From assembly GCF_028769735.1 (NCBI RefSeq), contig NC_088178.1, positions 24,006,357 to 24,070,356 on the forward strand: 64,000 nucleotides of DNA, given 5' to 3'. This document shows, piece by piece, positions 11,858 through 25,660 of the stretch. The stretch comes from Zonotrichia leucophrys gambelii (taxonomy: Eukaryota; Chordata; Aves; Passeriformes; Passerellidae). Position 1 is the stretch's first letter. Each line of letters begins with the position of its first letter. Position numbers and translations under genes: made by a program. The notes beneath the pieces were generated by a model. The model saw only the letters and a program-made list of their open reading frames with translations, did no database searches and had not been told where the DNA came from.

Positions 11858-14151
11858 AATATTAATTAACCACCATGCAAAGTTCTCACTGTCACCACAT
11901 CTTGCAAACCTAAAAGAGATGACATTTACCCATGAAACCCCATTTTTCCCTTTAAAAAAAAAAAAGTTGTTTTTTGACCATACTAACAAGGTCCTTTTTT
12001 TCTTTCATTAAATATTGACACCTTGCACCTTTTGCTTCATTCAAAGCAGATATTCAAAAAAAACAAAACAAACCCAAACCACAACACCACAAAAACAAGA
12101 AGAAAGGTCTCTTTGACAGTTGTACCTGACCTTCAAAGAGTCATTACACAGCATCAGGGCCCAGAGCATTTTAAGGAACCAGATGTTTTTCCCTACATGG
12201 AAGCCACAGCTGGGACGTGGTGGCTTAGGAAGTCAGTCCACTGAGATGTGCTGTAGCAGCCTCCTCTGCCATGCCCAGAGGAGGAATTCTGACCCAGTCA
12301 ACCATCCATGTGATGGATACAGAGACAGACAGAAATAAAGTGTCTTATGTAATTTGCCTGCCTGCAATTCAGGCTTTGCAGAAATCCTTGACCAAATCCT
12401 GGCAAACGAGCACACAGGAATCCAGCATAGTTTGCACTGCAGCCTCCACAAACATTGCAAAGGAACAGCTTGAAACGTTCAGACACGTTAAGTGCCTGGA
12501 AATTTTCAAATATTCATTTGCAAGAACTATTGTACCTCAAAGCCCAAGTCTTCAGACCACCACTCCCCAAAAGAGCTGTGCTAGAGAGCAGAAATGGAAG
12601 GCTTCTTCCAACAGGTGGGCAGATGCAAACTCATTTCCAATTGCCCTCCAGCTTGGGTCTGAGTAACCCAATGAAATCTAGTCTCATCACTTATTAAATT
12701 TAACTATGTTTACATTAGGGCAACACTGAAGACCATGAATTTCAAGTGAATTCAATTGTTTTCCTTTTGAGTGAGTCCCCCTCCTTCAGTCTGACGTGGC
12801 AACACAATAATCAGCTGACAGTGCAGCACTATGGCAGGAGACGTAAAAGAAATTTTATTGACTTGGGCTACAGGAGGAAATCCCTCACCAATGTGAGAGA
12901 AAATGGGGCTTGGACAGAAGTCACTGGGTTTCCTGGGCATGCTTTGCCTCCCAAGTTACAACAGAGATCTTTGGCTACTGCACTCGACACACCCACACTC
13001 CTCCTCATCCTCTCCCAAATAACTGGCACTACCAACATTGCTATAATCCAGATCTGGGTGGCCTCGCTCCTCCAGCTCCCTCTTTCTTTTTGTACTGAGA
13101 AGAATGAAAAGCTCAGAGAATTTATTTTGGTGTCAAGCAGATTTTACTTTGAGTCAACAACAGGATTTCCATGAGCTTCAAGGGACGTGGCAGTAGATTC
13201 TCTTGGTGTCAAGGTACATTCCAATGTTAGATTAAACTTAGAACTTCTTTCACAAGTTTATTTTCTCATCCCAGAACACTGGCAAACAATGAATTCTATG
13301 CTATTAAATAACTCTTGCATTTTCTGTCAAGATACTTCCGTATAACATTAGACACATTACTTTTCATCAAAAAGAATTGCAAAATAATACGTGGATGGAA
13401 TTTCTTACCATGAAGATGTTAGTCTAAATGTTTTGATTGTATTACGTGAAACTCATAAAATGAAATTTCTACACTATAAAAGCATTTTTAGTAGATTACA
13501 AAACACTTAAGTAGCGGATATGACTAATTCAATAAAAGTCAATAGGAAACTGATATGATTACACTTTTTCCATTTTTGTTTCTGCTTCATTTATCATTTA
13601 CTCTCAAAACACATGCCTATATCTTCACTAAATTTCATTTCTATAAGCAACATTATTCATGTTTCATGAATTTGACCAAGTTCAGAAACTAAAATTACTT
13701 GTAATCTACCTTATTGGGCTCCTACATTAAAGTTCTGACCCTGCTGGCCCCAGCTAATAGAACCAACTCTGGTGTGAGGCAGGTTTTACTTAAGCTGAAA
13801 TAAAGAATCTGTATTTTCCATGTAATGCTGAAGCCACATGTCCAAGTAAATTATTTAAACAAGTAATTCTGCTGGCAAACGTATCCATGAAGTGGCAGAT
13901 TGTGTACAGGAGCAGGAAGATAGCCCTGCTCCAAGGCCAGCCACAAGTGTCCCTCCTACACCTTCCTGCAAGGCAGAGCACTTCACTACTGCAACCAAAG
14001 TCTGAAGTTATGAAAGCATAAAGCACCATGTAGTTTAAAAAAAAAAAAAAGAAACAAAAATGAGGAATCTTCATACACTGAATCCTGAAGTTCCTTATTT
14101 AATTTTAACTCAATCAAATTTCCCTTTCAATAATATTTAAATCTTGTTCAC
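11858..14151. other. Non-coding sequence, no feature seen
   Basis: Open frames at 12271-12666 and 12746-13174 (131 and 142 codons, plus strand) have no recognised domain and are crossed by frames on both strands. Poly-A tracts occur at about 11954-11965 and 14037-14050. No exon with convincing splice sites was found. Confidence 0.5.
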
Positions 14152-14252
14152 CATAGATCTCAAAGTGCTTTACAAAGCAGCATAAGCCTTATTATCTCAC
14201 TGAAGTTAAAAGGAGATTGTCCTAAGGAAGGAAAGAACAAGGATTTCAGGAT
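14152..14252 (-). repeat. Possible MIR-like SINE relic
   Basis: The segment has ATCTCAAAGTGCTTTACAAA followed by TTATTATCTCACTGAAG, TTGTCCTAAGGAAGG and AAGGATTTCAGG. This follows the antisense core order of amniote MIR-type SINEs (aagcgctttacaa, tattatc, ttgcccaaggtcac, aggattt). It is old and heavily diverged, and the call depends on recalled consensus. Confidence 0.4.
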
Positions 14253-17200
14253 TTGTCTCAATAAAAAGTATAAAAAAACCTGCTAGAATTGAACAGATCT
14301 ATTACATCAGAGGAAAGGTAAAACTGTAATGTTTCCTTTTTTTCCATTAAGTTTTTTATCAAAATAGTCAAAATATCATCACTGCATCTTCTAATACACT
14401 GTAGACTAATATCAGAGCATTTACTTATTTAATTTGTGGTTACAAGTTTTGGAACTTTTTCATGTGCCAAGGAAAATTTTCAGATAGAAATTTTATTTAT
14501 CATTTACAGAAGAGATTAAGGGCAGTTTACAAGAGAGCAACAGAACCATTTTACCATCTGTCCATGTAAAAAAGGGATTTTTGGAGAGCACAGAGCACAA
14601 TTGCAATGGTGTTTTCTAGCTCAGTTTAGCAGCTACAAACAGGAAGCACTTCTGGATGCAGCCACTGTCCAGGAGTGCTTGTTGTGATGTCTGGATGCTG
14701 GAGGACACCTGGAAAAGCTGGGCACACATTTTCCCCTGGAATTTGAGAGGCAATCAATGTGTGGGACCACCAAGAGATTGTGGCCCGGTGACAAAGCTTG
14801 TCACAGCTAAGGAGCAGGGACATGAACCTCAGGTGCAGGAAAGAATTCCCTAAAACAGTCCAGGAAAAGGCCTTTAGCAATTCCCAGCAGGGAGACATCC
14901 CTTGGGGAGGCCAAGGAGAGCTCAGGAACAAGAGCAGACCTCAAACACCATCAGTGTGAAAAGGACACTCCTTCCCATAGGATCACCCCAGGCAAGAGGC
15001 CAGAGGAGAGACTCCCTCCATTATCAGCTAAATTAAAGAATCATGGGCTGGGCACTTTTCTCCAGAGCATGGGTCGTGCTTAGGGTGGCCAGGAATGACT
15101 TTGGCAGCTCTGGCAGGCAATGGACTGAAGTCACAGAAAGAACTCTAGTGGCAAAATCTCAGGTATCCACCAGACTTCATACATCTGAAGGCTTGAAGGA
15201 TTTAAAAGATCCCATAAATTAGGTGAAATTTAGAAATTTACTTGCCAGTTCCTGGAAGTACTTTTCTTTTTAAATCACATCCTTTCTATCTGTAATAGAA
15301 GGCAATTACATATTTGGACTTGAGAGCATGTAATATTTTGAAAATTTACAATATAAATATTTCTCACAGAGTTGTAATTTTCCTCAGGTGATCATAAGAG
15401 CTACAGCACATTCATCTGACTAACAATGCAGGAAGATATATACATATTTCAGGATTAATGATAGGGTGCTTAAAGCAGCTTGCAATAATACTCAGAAGAA
15501 TAAGAGGTTGTCATTAAAAAAAAAGGCAGAGGAAAATTTTGGGATTGCAAACTAGAATTATTCTGCATAGGTAGTTCTACTTATTACTTCTTTAATATGA
15601 TATAACTTCATTGATGTGAATGAACAGAAAGGCATCAGTTATTGTTTTCTTTATTGTCATTTAAGTGGCTCCTGATTGCTGGAGGTATCTTCATTAGACT
15701 GGGCATAAAAAACCACGTATTTAACATGGGTGCATTTTTTTGCCCATTTTAACAACATTCTTTTTGCTAAAACATCCAGAGGAAACTGTAAAATAAAATT
15801 TTCTACTTCTGCAATGACAAGGTCACCAGTTCCAATTCAACATTGTTTAAAAAAACAGAGGGCATTAGAGCTTGAGAAATTTATTTAACATTCCCTAGCC
15901 CACTGTCTGAGCCCCTTGTTACAGGCAAAAATGCCAGTGGTAACATACTCTAAAAGCCTCATCTTCTACAACTGAAAGGAATACAACATTTGTGTATCAC
16001 TCACAGTATGAGGTATTTATTTATAATGCTGCAAACTGTCAGCTCCCGTTTTATTTCCATTATATAGAGGATGTCAGGAACTGTCAAGAGGAAGAGTTTT
16101 ATCACGGGACCAGCCATGGAAAGGCAGGGGGTTGATGGGGTGGATGCTGCAGTGAACACACACTGCTGGCCATCAGGGAGCCCTTGTGGGGCACAAACAG
16201 GATTGTGGGGCTGAGCACAAACTCCCCCACTCAGGGTGCACTGGGGGCTCCTGAGACCAGAAAAAGGCAGAATTAAAACCTGCACATATAAAATGTATCA
16301 GCGAAGCTGTCATTTAAGGAAAGAAAAAAGCATTTATACTAAAGAAAACCCCAAGCAAGAGTAAGAGAACAGCCATGATTAAATTTAGACTGAGAATTCG
16401 TCGACTATTTCTGACCATCTGAGAGGCGAAGTTGTAGAAACCTGTCTCACTATGAGTGCTGGGTTAATAACTAACCCATCCTGATCTGTGAGGCTCAGAC
16501 TGAAGGAAACAGTGTGCACAGCTCCATGGAGAGTGGGATCCCCTCACAGAGATCCAAACCCACTGGGAACAGCCAAGGACACGAGAGCAGCTCAGGAGCA
16601 TTAGCACAGCTCCCCACCCACTGTTTGCTTTCTCGTCTGTGCTGTGCTTCCCCTTCCCTCCACAGCACCACAGACAACTCTACATAAATGGCTTTTGGAA
16701 TCTGTTCCCTCTCTCTTCACACTTATTTGATCTTTCTTCACTCTCACTATGCATTCTAAGCCCTGGCCTTGGCTTTGTCCAGTCCACCCCTTCTCCCACA
16801 AAGACAATTCTCTTTGAATGTTGCGTTCCCTTTCATAATTTAACAGTCCTTTCCTCTCCCACACATCCTGGCACCCACAATTTTTATTCCCATCTGCTGC
16901 TTTATGCCTAGGATTGAAATATTTACCAGAAACATAGTAACTAGTGAACTAAATGAAGAAATGGAGCCCATTTTCCAGAGACAATATGTAGAGAGCAAAC
17001 CAGATCATCTTGTTCATCTTCAGATACTGATACCTCTAATCCATACTGGGAAGACAAAGAAGCAGCTTTTGGCATGAACAAAAGTACAGAAAAGTGAAGC
17101 CCAAGACACAGCAGCTTTAAGAAGACTATTTCTTTATGACCTAGACATACACATCCATTGCACAAAAAAAAATCCTGAACATTTTATCACTGCATATGGA

Positions 17201-18166
17201 AATTCCTTTCAGTGTGTTCTTCTCAAACTCAAACCCATGTTTTCTCACATTCTACCAATGTTGTATAAAAAACCTGAATAATCCTTACTCACCAGGCTTT
17301 GTGGGAAAGAGAGAACACTTCATCTTTCCTTCCTGCTTTATCACATCACAGCACTTTTGTGCTCCTGAGATGGGATTAAAGGTGACAGCAGGACAGATTA
17401 GCAAAACAATAATAGGCTGTCTTCAGGTGGCTGTTCTGCACCAAATTCTTCCACCAATATCTCCTTCATCTCACTGCTTTCATAAGGGGCACCTGAGTGG
17501 AAGCAGACCTGGTCTTGGAAGTTCTGTTCATCCCATGTTTCTCCAAGGGACCTCCTCCACATCACCGTACCCAGGTCTAAACACACAAATTTGCTGACTG
17601 TGGTTAGAGAAATATTAAAAATTCTGATACAGCTCTACACATGTCCCAGCCTGCCTGCTGTGGTGGGGAAATTGTGCCTCACACAAGCAACAAGGGAGAG
17701 CAAAATGGAAGTGGCAAAGCAAAAGAGTAGAGGAGGATTCCGTCCTCACTTGTGAGCACACCTGGGCTGCAGACATCAAACACTGCCAGGCTGAACCTGT
17801 GGGCTTGCACAGACATTTCCTGGACAGGTCAGTCCATTTGGCTGAGAGTTGCAGAAGTGTATTTTTTTTACTTTTTCCTAAGGAATATTTTCCCACTGTT
17901 TTTGTGCTTCCCTTTTCCCCCAGACCTGCTTGTCCTGATGAGCATTTTCCCATCAGGTAAAAGAACACCCACTGATAGAGCTGTATAAAAACTAGGAATA
18001 ATTATAACATTATGTACCTTTTCCCAAGAATAGAAACCTTAAAGTTTTAAATTTCAAGAGGCCTCTTGCATCCAGATTTGCATTTTTGGTCTATTCAATG
18101 AGGATAATAAACTTGTCATTAACTTAACACAGGAACTGCTGTAGATATCATCAATCATGCACTTGG
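14253..18166. other. Non-coding sequence, no feature seen
   Basis: The stretch alternates between AT-rich parts and GC-richer patches at 14640-15130 and 16060-16260. Neither patch matched a repeat family that I recognise. Open frames are short and mutually overlapping. A pyrimidine-rich run at about 16630-16870 is non-coding in appearance. Confidence 0.5.
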
Positions 18167-18193
18167 TTTACTTTTACTTTTTACTTTTACTTT
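18167..18193 (+). repeat. Short (TTTTAC)n microsatellite
   Basis: About four imperfect repeats of TTTTAC/CTTTTA occur in a row. The array is short and imperfect and has no evident function. Confidence 0.7.
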
Positions 18194-18724
18194 CCACAAA
18201 ATTGAGTAGAGAAGCCACTTTGCTTTTTAACATGCTAATCACTTTCAAAACACCTGTATCCCCTTTGTCAACTCTGCATCTTTTATTAGTATTGGTGAAT
18301 TGGTTTTAAACAGAATTCTCACAAGTCCCAGATATGAAAGAACAATCAACATGTCAACTCACATATTAGTAAGAGACTATCACACATCAGATCTTTTCAA
18401 TGTTTGTGATTCTATTGGGATAATATGGATTGAAATAGTATATCACAAACACAAAGGAAAGTCTCCAGTGACAACAGTACATCAATGATGTCAAAACACT
18501 GTCAAATAAAGCTATTATTCTTCCAGCTGATACTTTCACTCGCATAGTTTGCCTTTGTTATGGTGTAATTTCCCCTGTATTTTCATTGTTCAAAATTCAA
18601 GCAATTATTAATTTTATACACGCACGTCAGATCAGACATTAAACACAGGAATATTTTAAGCTTTTGGGAGTTATGCTGTTCACTACAGAATTGTCTTCCC
18701 TCTTAGGAAAGCTTTTCATGCCTT
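18194..18724. other. Non-coding sequence, no feature seen
   Basis: The sequence is AT-rich and unique-looking. The only sizeable open frame (18300-18488) carries no recognisable family signature. Confidence 0.5.
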
Positions 18725-18749
18725 AAAGGGTACCATAAGTGTACCCTTT
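18725..18749. other. Perfect hairpin, 9-bp stem and 7-nt loop
   Basis: The arms AAAGGGTAC (18725-18733) and GTACCCTTT (18741-18749) are exact reverse complements around the loop CATAAGT. The stem carries four G:C pairs, more than most inverted repeats in this AT-rich window. It is too short to be a microRNA precursor on its own. Confidence 0.6.
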
Positions 18750-21739
18750 GTTTTTAAACACCACTGAACATATAGATGAAAACTGAAAAAAAGCAACTAA
18801 GGAATGCACTTTGGAGTTGAAGACATTCAACTGGAACACATTTTATTTCATAGTTTACTATAGCAGTGGGCAGCACTATTTTAATCATGAAAAAATTTTG
18901 TAACATTATGCCCTGAAGCCCTCTCTGAGCACAAAAAGACCAGACTTTCCTGGAAAGATTTATCAAAGCCACCCAAAAAAAGCAAGATATAAATGCTTTC
19001 TAAGAGCTCTCATCAGCTTGTGCAGGCTTTGAAGTTATAGTGTGCCTTAAAAGTAGGTTATTGCATGTTACAGTACACAAAAACATTAAGAAAGTATCTC
19101 TGTTGTGAAAAAATAGATAAGCAGCACTCAAGTGAGACTCTTCCTAATTTACTATCCATTATCAGTGCAACTTTGAGCGAACAAAACCCCCAGCTCTAAA
19201 CACAACATCTGTGGAAAGAAAGTATATTTCCCAGCTCTGTAAAGTATCATGAAATGCTGGGTGAAAAGCAATTTCTTAATACAAAACTCATCAGCCCTAC
19301 AACAAAAAACATTATAATTGATATTAAAGCACTAAGCACACTCAGCAGGAACTAATGACAAATGCTGCTACCAAGCACCATGTTTAGTGCTGCATCTTTC
19401 CTCCTGCCTCTCTTCTGTGCTGTTCTGTAGAAATGTTTATCTTTTCTCTATTCTTGGGGAAAAACAAACCCAAAAATATCTAAATGTCTTGTACTTCTTA
19501 CCTATGGAAAGAAATAACAGTGTCCTGTCCCACAGTACTCATCTGTGCAAGTCTAGGAGTAGAGCAATTAAACACAGATAGATATCTCTCTAAGCTCCAG
19601 TCACAGCTGACATCCCTGAAGACCTAAATCCCTTCAAACACATGGATTTTTCAGGCTGAAAGACAGGATATTATAAATAGCTGCAAAGAGACAATTCAAT
19701 AATTATATCACAGCTTCACCCAGTCTAAAAATATTCATAGAGTAGAGATTTTTAGTAAGTTTTAGGAGTGTAGAAATATGACTGTTAGCCCATGATTATA
19801 TTCCTGCTTCGAGTATGAAAGAGCCACACAATTTTCCTCTAACACATAGACACCTGTAACAACACACAAAATATAATACCTGCTTCCTGACAAAACAATT
19901 TGTTGCATATATCTCTGTAATGGCCAAATGGAAACACTGACTCTTTCTCCTTTAATCTCTGTACTTCTTTTTGAAGATAGCATTGGGCTGATTTTTTTGC
20001 CTTTTTCTTTTTCTCTAAATGAAGAAAATAATACCTTTGGCACATTCTGTCAATGATTCTGTCATTCTGCAACCTGCCCACAGAAAACCTGTCTCCATAG
20101 TCTTTCTTTCATCTATTTAGCATCACTTCTTCAGAAGAAACAACCACACTTGTAGCTGTACCAACGTCCCAATCTTGGGCTAAAGCCTGAGATTAGAGGT
20201 AAATATGATCTGTCTGGGGAGGTGATGTTGCCCTCAGGGCTGCCTCTGGCAACCAAAATATGATAAATCAGAGGGTTGGGACTCCTCTTAAGTACTGAGA
20301 GGGCAGCTCATTTCATTCTCAGGTTCTAGTAAGCACAACTGTCATGCTCAGATCTTATGACTGTAACTAAAGAAAACCATTATTTATTGATATGATTGTT
20401 ATTCTCATATATTCCTAATAATAGCTGGCACTGGACATGCACGTGGTGCTTGTGCTGAGAATATTTTCAAATAAGTCTAAAGAGAACGTGGAGATTTGAG
20501 GTAATGCTGTAAAAACAGAAGTGATATTGTTATATTTGAACAAAAGGTGCCTGCTTCAGCCTTTGTCCTGGGGCAGTAGCGGGGGAATCAGGGCTTACCA
20601 CAGGAATTCTACATTTCACATGATTAAATTAACCCACTTAAGGATTTGAAACAATTCTATGGTTCCAGCTAGGGGAGAAGGCACAGAGAGCACATCCCTA
20701 GGGCTGCTCTGGTGGTGGTGTAAGAGACTCTGAAGAAAGAGTTGGCATCTCTTACTCAGCCAAGTGGATACTTGCCTGGCAAGTTTTTGACCCCCAAAAC
20801 ACTTCCATGCTTAATATCTTGCTTGTTCCCTCCTACACTCATTTTATCAGTACATCTGTTAAAAAAACCCACAATAAACCACCAAAACTACTGCTCACAA
20901 TCCATAACCTTCTTAGAAGATGGATTCTTCATGACAAATAAGACTTTAACAGGACCCTAACACAGCTCAAAAAGGGACATGTAAAATCCTTCCCTCAGTG
21001 CTTTCTCTGACTTTCATGCTCTGAAAACAAACTGATTGGTTTGGAGTGAAGTTACAAAAAATGGCCAAAAAATATTTTGTCTCCAGCAAGCAGCTTCAAT
21101 AAACTTGAAATGTAAAAAATATTATCACATTTTGAAGCCATTTTTCCTAAGTCTGTAGCCTGGTCAGATAAAACTTTCAGAGTGGAGATTCCTAAAAAGT
21201 AATCACTTTTATGGCTATTTAGTTTGCATTTAAATTAAATTAATCAGAAAGGCATACTAATATATATTTATTTGGTTCAATCATTGCAAGCTGACTTTAT
21301 TTGGGAAGTGTTATATACATCTTGCTGAGTCTAATACACTTAAATTTAATGAAAATAATTTTCACCAAGTATCTTTCCTCATATGATCACTCTCAATAGT
21401 AATTTCCTGTTGTTATTCTCCTCTCCTTAATCTAAATTCTGTTCAACTTGCTTAAGTAGTAATTTTTCCTTCTGTGCATGATGGTTGTGGTCTCTCATCA
21501 CACTTACAGGACTTTTTCCACTATAAAGGCAATTTCCTTTGTGAGAAGAAGAGCTCCTCTTGATGATGATGACTAAATTATGTGTGTATCAGAAAACGTG
21601 GCTCAGATTAAAAATGGAACTGAGTGGACATTTTGTGCCTTTTGCCCATCAGAGCTTGGAGGGAAGACAAAAAATACACAGAGAAGACCTGGGGAAAGGC
21701 TTCTGAAAGAGTCCTGTCAACTACAGCCACTCCCCTGAA
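18750..21739. other. Non-coding sequence, no feature seen
   Basis: No exon, repeat or RNA gene was recognised across 3 kb. Open frames of up to 93 codons lie on both strands and show no domain. Local AT-rich spots occur near 21220-21270. Confidence 0.5.
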
Positions 21740-21817
21740 TTACCACTGTAATTCATTTTTTTTTCAATTCATTTTTTTCAATTCATTTTTAATTCACTTT
21801 ACCACTGTAATTCATTT
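21740..21817 (+). repeat. Duplicated segment with internal T-rich repeats
   Basis: The 19-base word TTACCACTGTAATTCATTT occurs at 21740-21758 and again at 21799-21817, exactly 59 bases apart. Between the copies are two or three imperfect repeats of CAATTCATTTTTT. The pattern suggests slippage-driven expansion of a short T-rich seed. Confidence 0.8.
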
Positions 21818-22697
21818 GTGCTGGGCTGGAATTGTGCAGTGGGGAGAAAAGGGCAAGGCAGAGCTAACACCAGGCTTGGTGCTTCTATTCCATCAGTTCA
21901 GGGAGAAACAGAATGTGGCCACAGCCCACAAAACCAGGCTAGAAAGGTTAAATTTGCTTTAGAGCTGCACCCAAAGTGTTTGGCACATTCCACACTCCTT
22001 TGCACAGTGCTGCAGTCCAGCAGTTCTGGTCCATCTGAAACTAATTATTTCTTGGTAGACAAGTGTATTTCTGTAGGATGAAGCTCCATTCAGCACTTGT
22101 CTCCAAAGCATTTAGAATCTTATTATAATCCATGTGACCTGTTTCTATTTTAAGTGGAGTAATTCACCAAACTGACACTGATAATTCCAACTAAAGTTTT
22201 ACAGTCAGTCACGGGAAGTACTGTGTGGGGAGATTTCTTTCTTTCTCTTTGGTATTTTTTGTGTATCTCTGTATATTATGAAAGTGGGAGTTAATCTTGA
22301 ACCAATGCAGTTTTTGGAATACACTCTATACACCCTTAAGACCCAGAAAAGGCTGGTGGCAACTGTTCAATTGTCACAGCTGATTTCTTAGATATAGAAT
22401 AAGGTGTTCTGAGAAGGATGATACTTGAATAGTACGATTTTTTTAAAATATTTGTTCTATAAGCACAAGAACAAGATAAAGTCAATCTGGTATGAGAGGA
22501 ACTCGTGTAGTAACCTGCACCAGAAACAAAAAGATCAACTTGAGATCTCAAGCTATTCTACCATGTGTATCTGTCAAATAGTTCTAATTTTTTTTTTTTT
22601 AATAAAGAATCAACAGCCTGGTTGATTTCTCATGTGATTTAGCACCTTTTCTGTGTGACAGTAAAGGGACAGCCAATACCTGCATGCTTCCCAGACT
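21818..22697. other. Non-coding sequence, no feature seen
   Basis: Nothing genic is recognised. A T13 tract lies at 22588-22600. The open frames here are short and conflict with each other. Confidence 0.5.
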
Positions 22698-22860
22698 CAG
22701 TGTGGGAGATGACCTTTCAAAATTCACTTTGCCATGGAATGGCTCAGCTCCCCATCTGTAAGGTGGCAAAATATTTCTTATGACACAATAAGAACTTTCA
22801 AGATCTACTCACAAGAGGTGTTCACTTTAGAACATGTCAGTTAATACTTAGGCAACAACA
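22698..22860 (+). repeat. MIR-like SINE relic
   Basis: The order AGTGTGGGAGATGACCTTTC, TCACTTTGCC, GGCTCAGCTCCCCATCTGTA, then ACTCACAAGAGGTGTTCA parallels the MIR sense order (tgtgaccttgggcaag, cacttaacc, cctcagtttccccatctgtaaaatgg, cctcatagggttgtt). MIR-type SINEs are an old amniote family, so a diverged copy is plausible in a bird. The copy is degraded and its ends are uncertain. Confidence 0.5.
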
Positions 22861-22964
22861 ACAGCACATAGCTTTAGGTAATAAACAAGATCCTTAAAAA
22901 TGTGTAATTAAATAGAAACAAACACCCCATTCTGCTCAGCACTTGTTCAGACACACCAGCAGTA

Positions 22965-23120
22965 AGACGTCTAGTTTTGGTCCTCTTCAGGTCATGAGAG
23001 ACACTGAAAACCTGCCAGTGATGCAGTTGGAGGACACCACAATGATTAAGGTGTTTGAGAAGTTGAAATACAAAGAAACGTTGAGGGTCTTGGATTTGTT
23101 CAGCTTAGAGGGCTGAGAGC
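22965..23120 (+). mobile_element. CR1 LINE fragment, sense
   Basis: The sequence follows the CR1 3' untranslated region just upstream of its end. It has CTAGTTTTGGTCCTCTTCAG (22971-22990), then a GGAGGACACCACAATGATTA block equivalent to the CR1 'gtccagagaagggcaacaaagatga' step, then TTGGATTTGTTCAGCTTAGA (23090-23109), which matches 'tgggtttgttcagcctggaga'. The copy is diverged and truncated at both ends. It holds no coding sequence. Confidence 0.7.
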
Positions 23121-25660
23121 AGTGAGTGCAAACACTGGCAGTCAAAAAATGCAGCTAACCTTGGCAAGAGCCATGCCCTGACAGATCCTAATTCTGCTGA
23201 GAAGTATTCCCATAAAAGTCTACATAGTTTGTCTTGCTCTGGAGCATTAAAATGTAGGAAATGCAAGGAAAGACCTTATGGCATTTGAATAGCCAATGCC
23301 ATCGATCCAGTGCAGGCACAAAGATCAAACCCTTGCCTGTCCACTCCAGACTCTGTGAGAAATGTTTGCCAATAGGGCTTGTGAATGCATTTCTGCAGCA
23401 GAGGAGATGAATCACAGATATTGTGATTCTGTGGGAAAACACACCAGCTCCCCAGACAAATCACCCCTTTGCATTAAGGAGCTGCTGTGACGCTTGCTTG
23501 TTCATGCAAAGCACTGCTCTGCTGGTGTCTGTCATTAAAGGGATGCTTTAGCCAGCAATGGCCAGGAGCTTTCTCCATTGCTGTCACACAGCAAAGACTG
23601 AACCTCTTCTCACAGGAACCCATCCAGAGAACATCCCTTGGGTTGGTTTGTTGGGATGGATATTCTGCTACTGGCTAAGGGAATTTTATGCTGTCCAGTG
23701 GCATTAAAAAAAATAAAATAAAAGGTAAAAAAATACAAGCGATCTCCAAAGCTGGTAGACTAGTAGAATTCTGATATCTAGGCAGCTCCTAACAAAATCA
23801 GCAAATTATCTGATTAATAAAAAGGCAGAGGTAAACTGACCTAAGTACAGTCACATCTGAGCTGCAACACCATGATTGCTTCTTCCATGAAGAATTTTTA
23901 CCCACACACACAGAATCATAGACATCATTATCCATACTTGTTCTTCACATATTGGATGGGAATATCTGAAGACTATAACACAGCACATGAGTTTTTTATG
24001 CAAAATTTAAGGTGTTCTTGAACTTAAAGTATCCCCTATAAAAGAGATGAGGACTCAAGGAAAATAAGCACCAACAATTGCTTACCAGAGAACCAACAAT
24101 AATGCTCTCCACATATGGGTCACATGGAAAGGACAATAAAAAAATGATAACTAAAAACTTAGATAATGCACATCATTGGCAATGCTGTCAGAAAATCAAT
24201 CCACCCAAATTTAAGCTTCATATTGAATTCATTACTTTTCAAAAATATTTCAGATAATCCAAAATGCTTCTCCATGCCAGGAATTTACTCACAGCTGCAT
24301 AACATGTTGATGGGGACAATTTCCTTAAGTGCAGGAAAGGATACAAAGGAATGCAATTGTAAATGTAATGGGCACAGGAAAAGAAAACCTATATATGTGG
24401 AGTTGCATTAGATAGCCAAATAGATATATTTCTGCTCAATTATCCTGACTATGTGCACAATGCTACCAGCTTTAAAATTATTTGAAACATTAACATGTGT
24501 TTCACTGTCACGTTCACTGCTGCATCCATGATGAAGTAAAAACATTAAACCTTTCAAGAGAGGATCCTGGAGGCCATCCAGTAATTAATTTTACTAGGAA
24601 AACAGAGAAGAAAGTGAATGTAGATAACAAAGGTTGTGAAGCACATAACAAAACAGTGGCCACAAACATTTTTGCTGTTGATTCAACAGAAGTTGGTGAC
24701 CTTACTGGATAAACAAAGAGAAGCAATAATCACATTTAACTAGCATGAAGCACCTCCACATCCAGAAGATTGTGAAGGTCATTTACTCTTATGTATTCTA
24801 ATTTTGTGAGCAAAGAAAATCTGTACAGGTTTTAGAGATGATCAATACAGGCTGTATTGTCATTTGAAAAAAGAAAAATAAAATAAAAGCACGTTTAGCA
24901 TGCATTAAAGAAGGAAATTCAAGAGGAGTTGCTGTGGTCTAGGCATCCTAGACAGCAAGCAAGCTTACATTCACAAGCCATATTTATCTATAAATATGAC
25001 ACAAAACTGATTAAAAACAAAACAACTGATGGGAAAAAAACAGAATGAAATCAGTTGATATTATCAACTCCCATAAGTGAAACAAGATGATTGTAACAGC
25101 AAGTGTTTAATATTCCTAAGCCTCGCTGTAAAAAGCAAAAACACAATGCTACAATTAATCTAATAAACATAAAAATATAATTTATTCATCATTCCATTCC
25201 AGCAGCCTTAAATGAAGATTTCAGTTAAACCATAAACTACAAACTACATGTACAGCAGATCTTTTCTCAAGGAAAGGTTCACAGTACTTGTGTATCATTT
25301 GTGTATGCCATCAGTGCACCTTTCCTTGCTTTGTGCCATTTCATAGAGCAATTATTTTGATTGGTTTTTCTTATGTGTACCTTTTTCTGCCCAGCGCCAG
25401 GGGCAACAAGGAAAACACTCAGGTCTCATGCTTCAAACACATCTGAGATGCTTCCATTTTTGGTTTTTTTAACTTTTAAGGCAAGGAGTTGAAGTCTACT
25501 AAATTTCAGCACTTGCTATAAATTTATTCAATTTAATTAGATAATATTTTTCTGAGCATTTGCTCTAAAAAGAATCTGAAATTTGACTGTACACTTCATG
25601 CTCTTTCCAGCTTACACAGCTATACAGCACTGCATACATTATATTTGTATTGAAGATGGA
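23121..25660. other. Non-coding sequence, no feature seen
   Basis: The part up to about 23680 is GC-richer and may include more of the adjacent CR1, but I cannot align it. The rest is AT-rich and unique-looking. A short hairpin at 24938-24952 (TCTAGG-CAT-CCTAGA) is the only structured spot. Confidence 0.45.

Noticed and set aside
12271..13174. Plus-strand open frames of 131 and 142 codons
   Set aside because: No domain, splice context or codon-quality signal was seen, and other frames on both strands are equally open.
16394..16405. Adjacent EcoRI and SalI sites, GAATTCGTCGAC, resembling a cloning adaptor
   Set aside because: Flanking sequence is ordinary host-like DNA on both sides with no vector similarity, so coincidence is likelier.
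24935..24956. Small hairpin TCTAGG-CAT-CCTAGA with outer GCTG/CAGC
   Set aside because: The stem is far too short for a microRNA precursor and the outer pairing needs a bulge.
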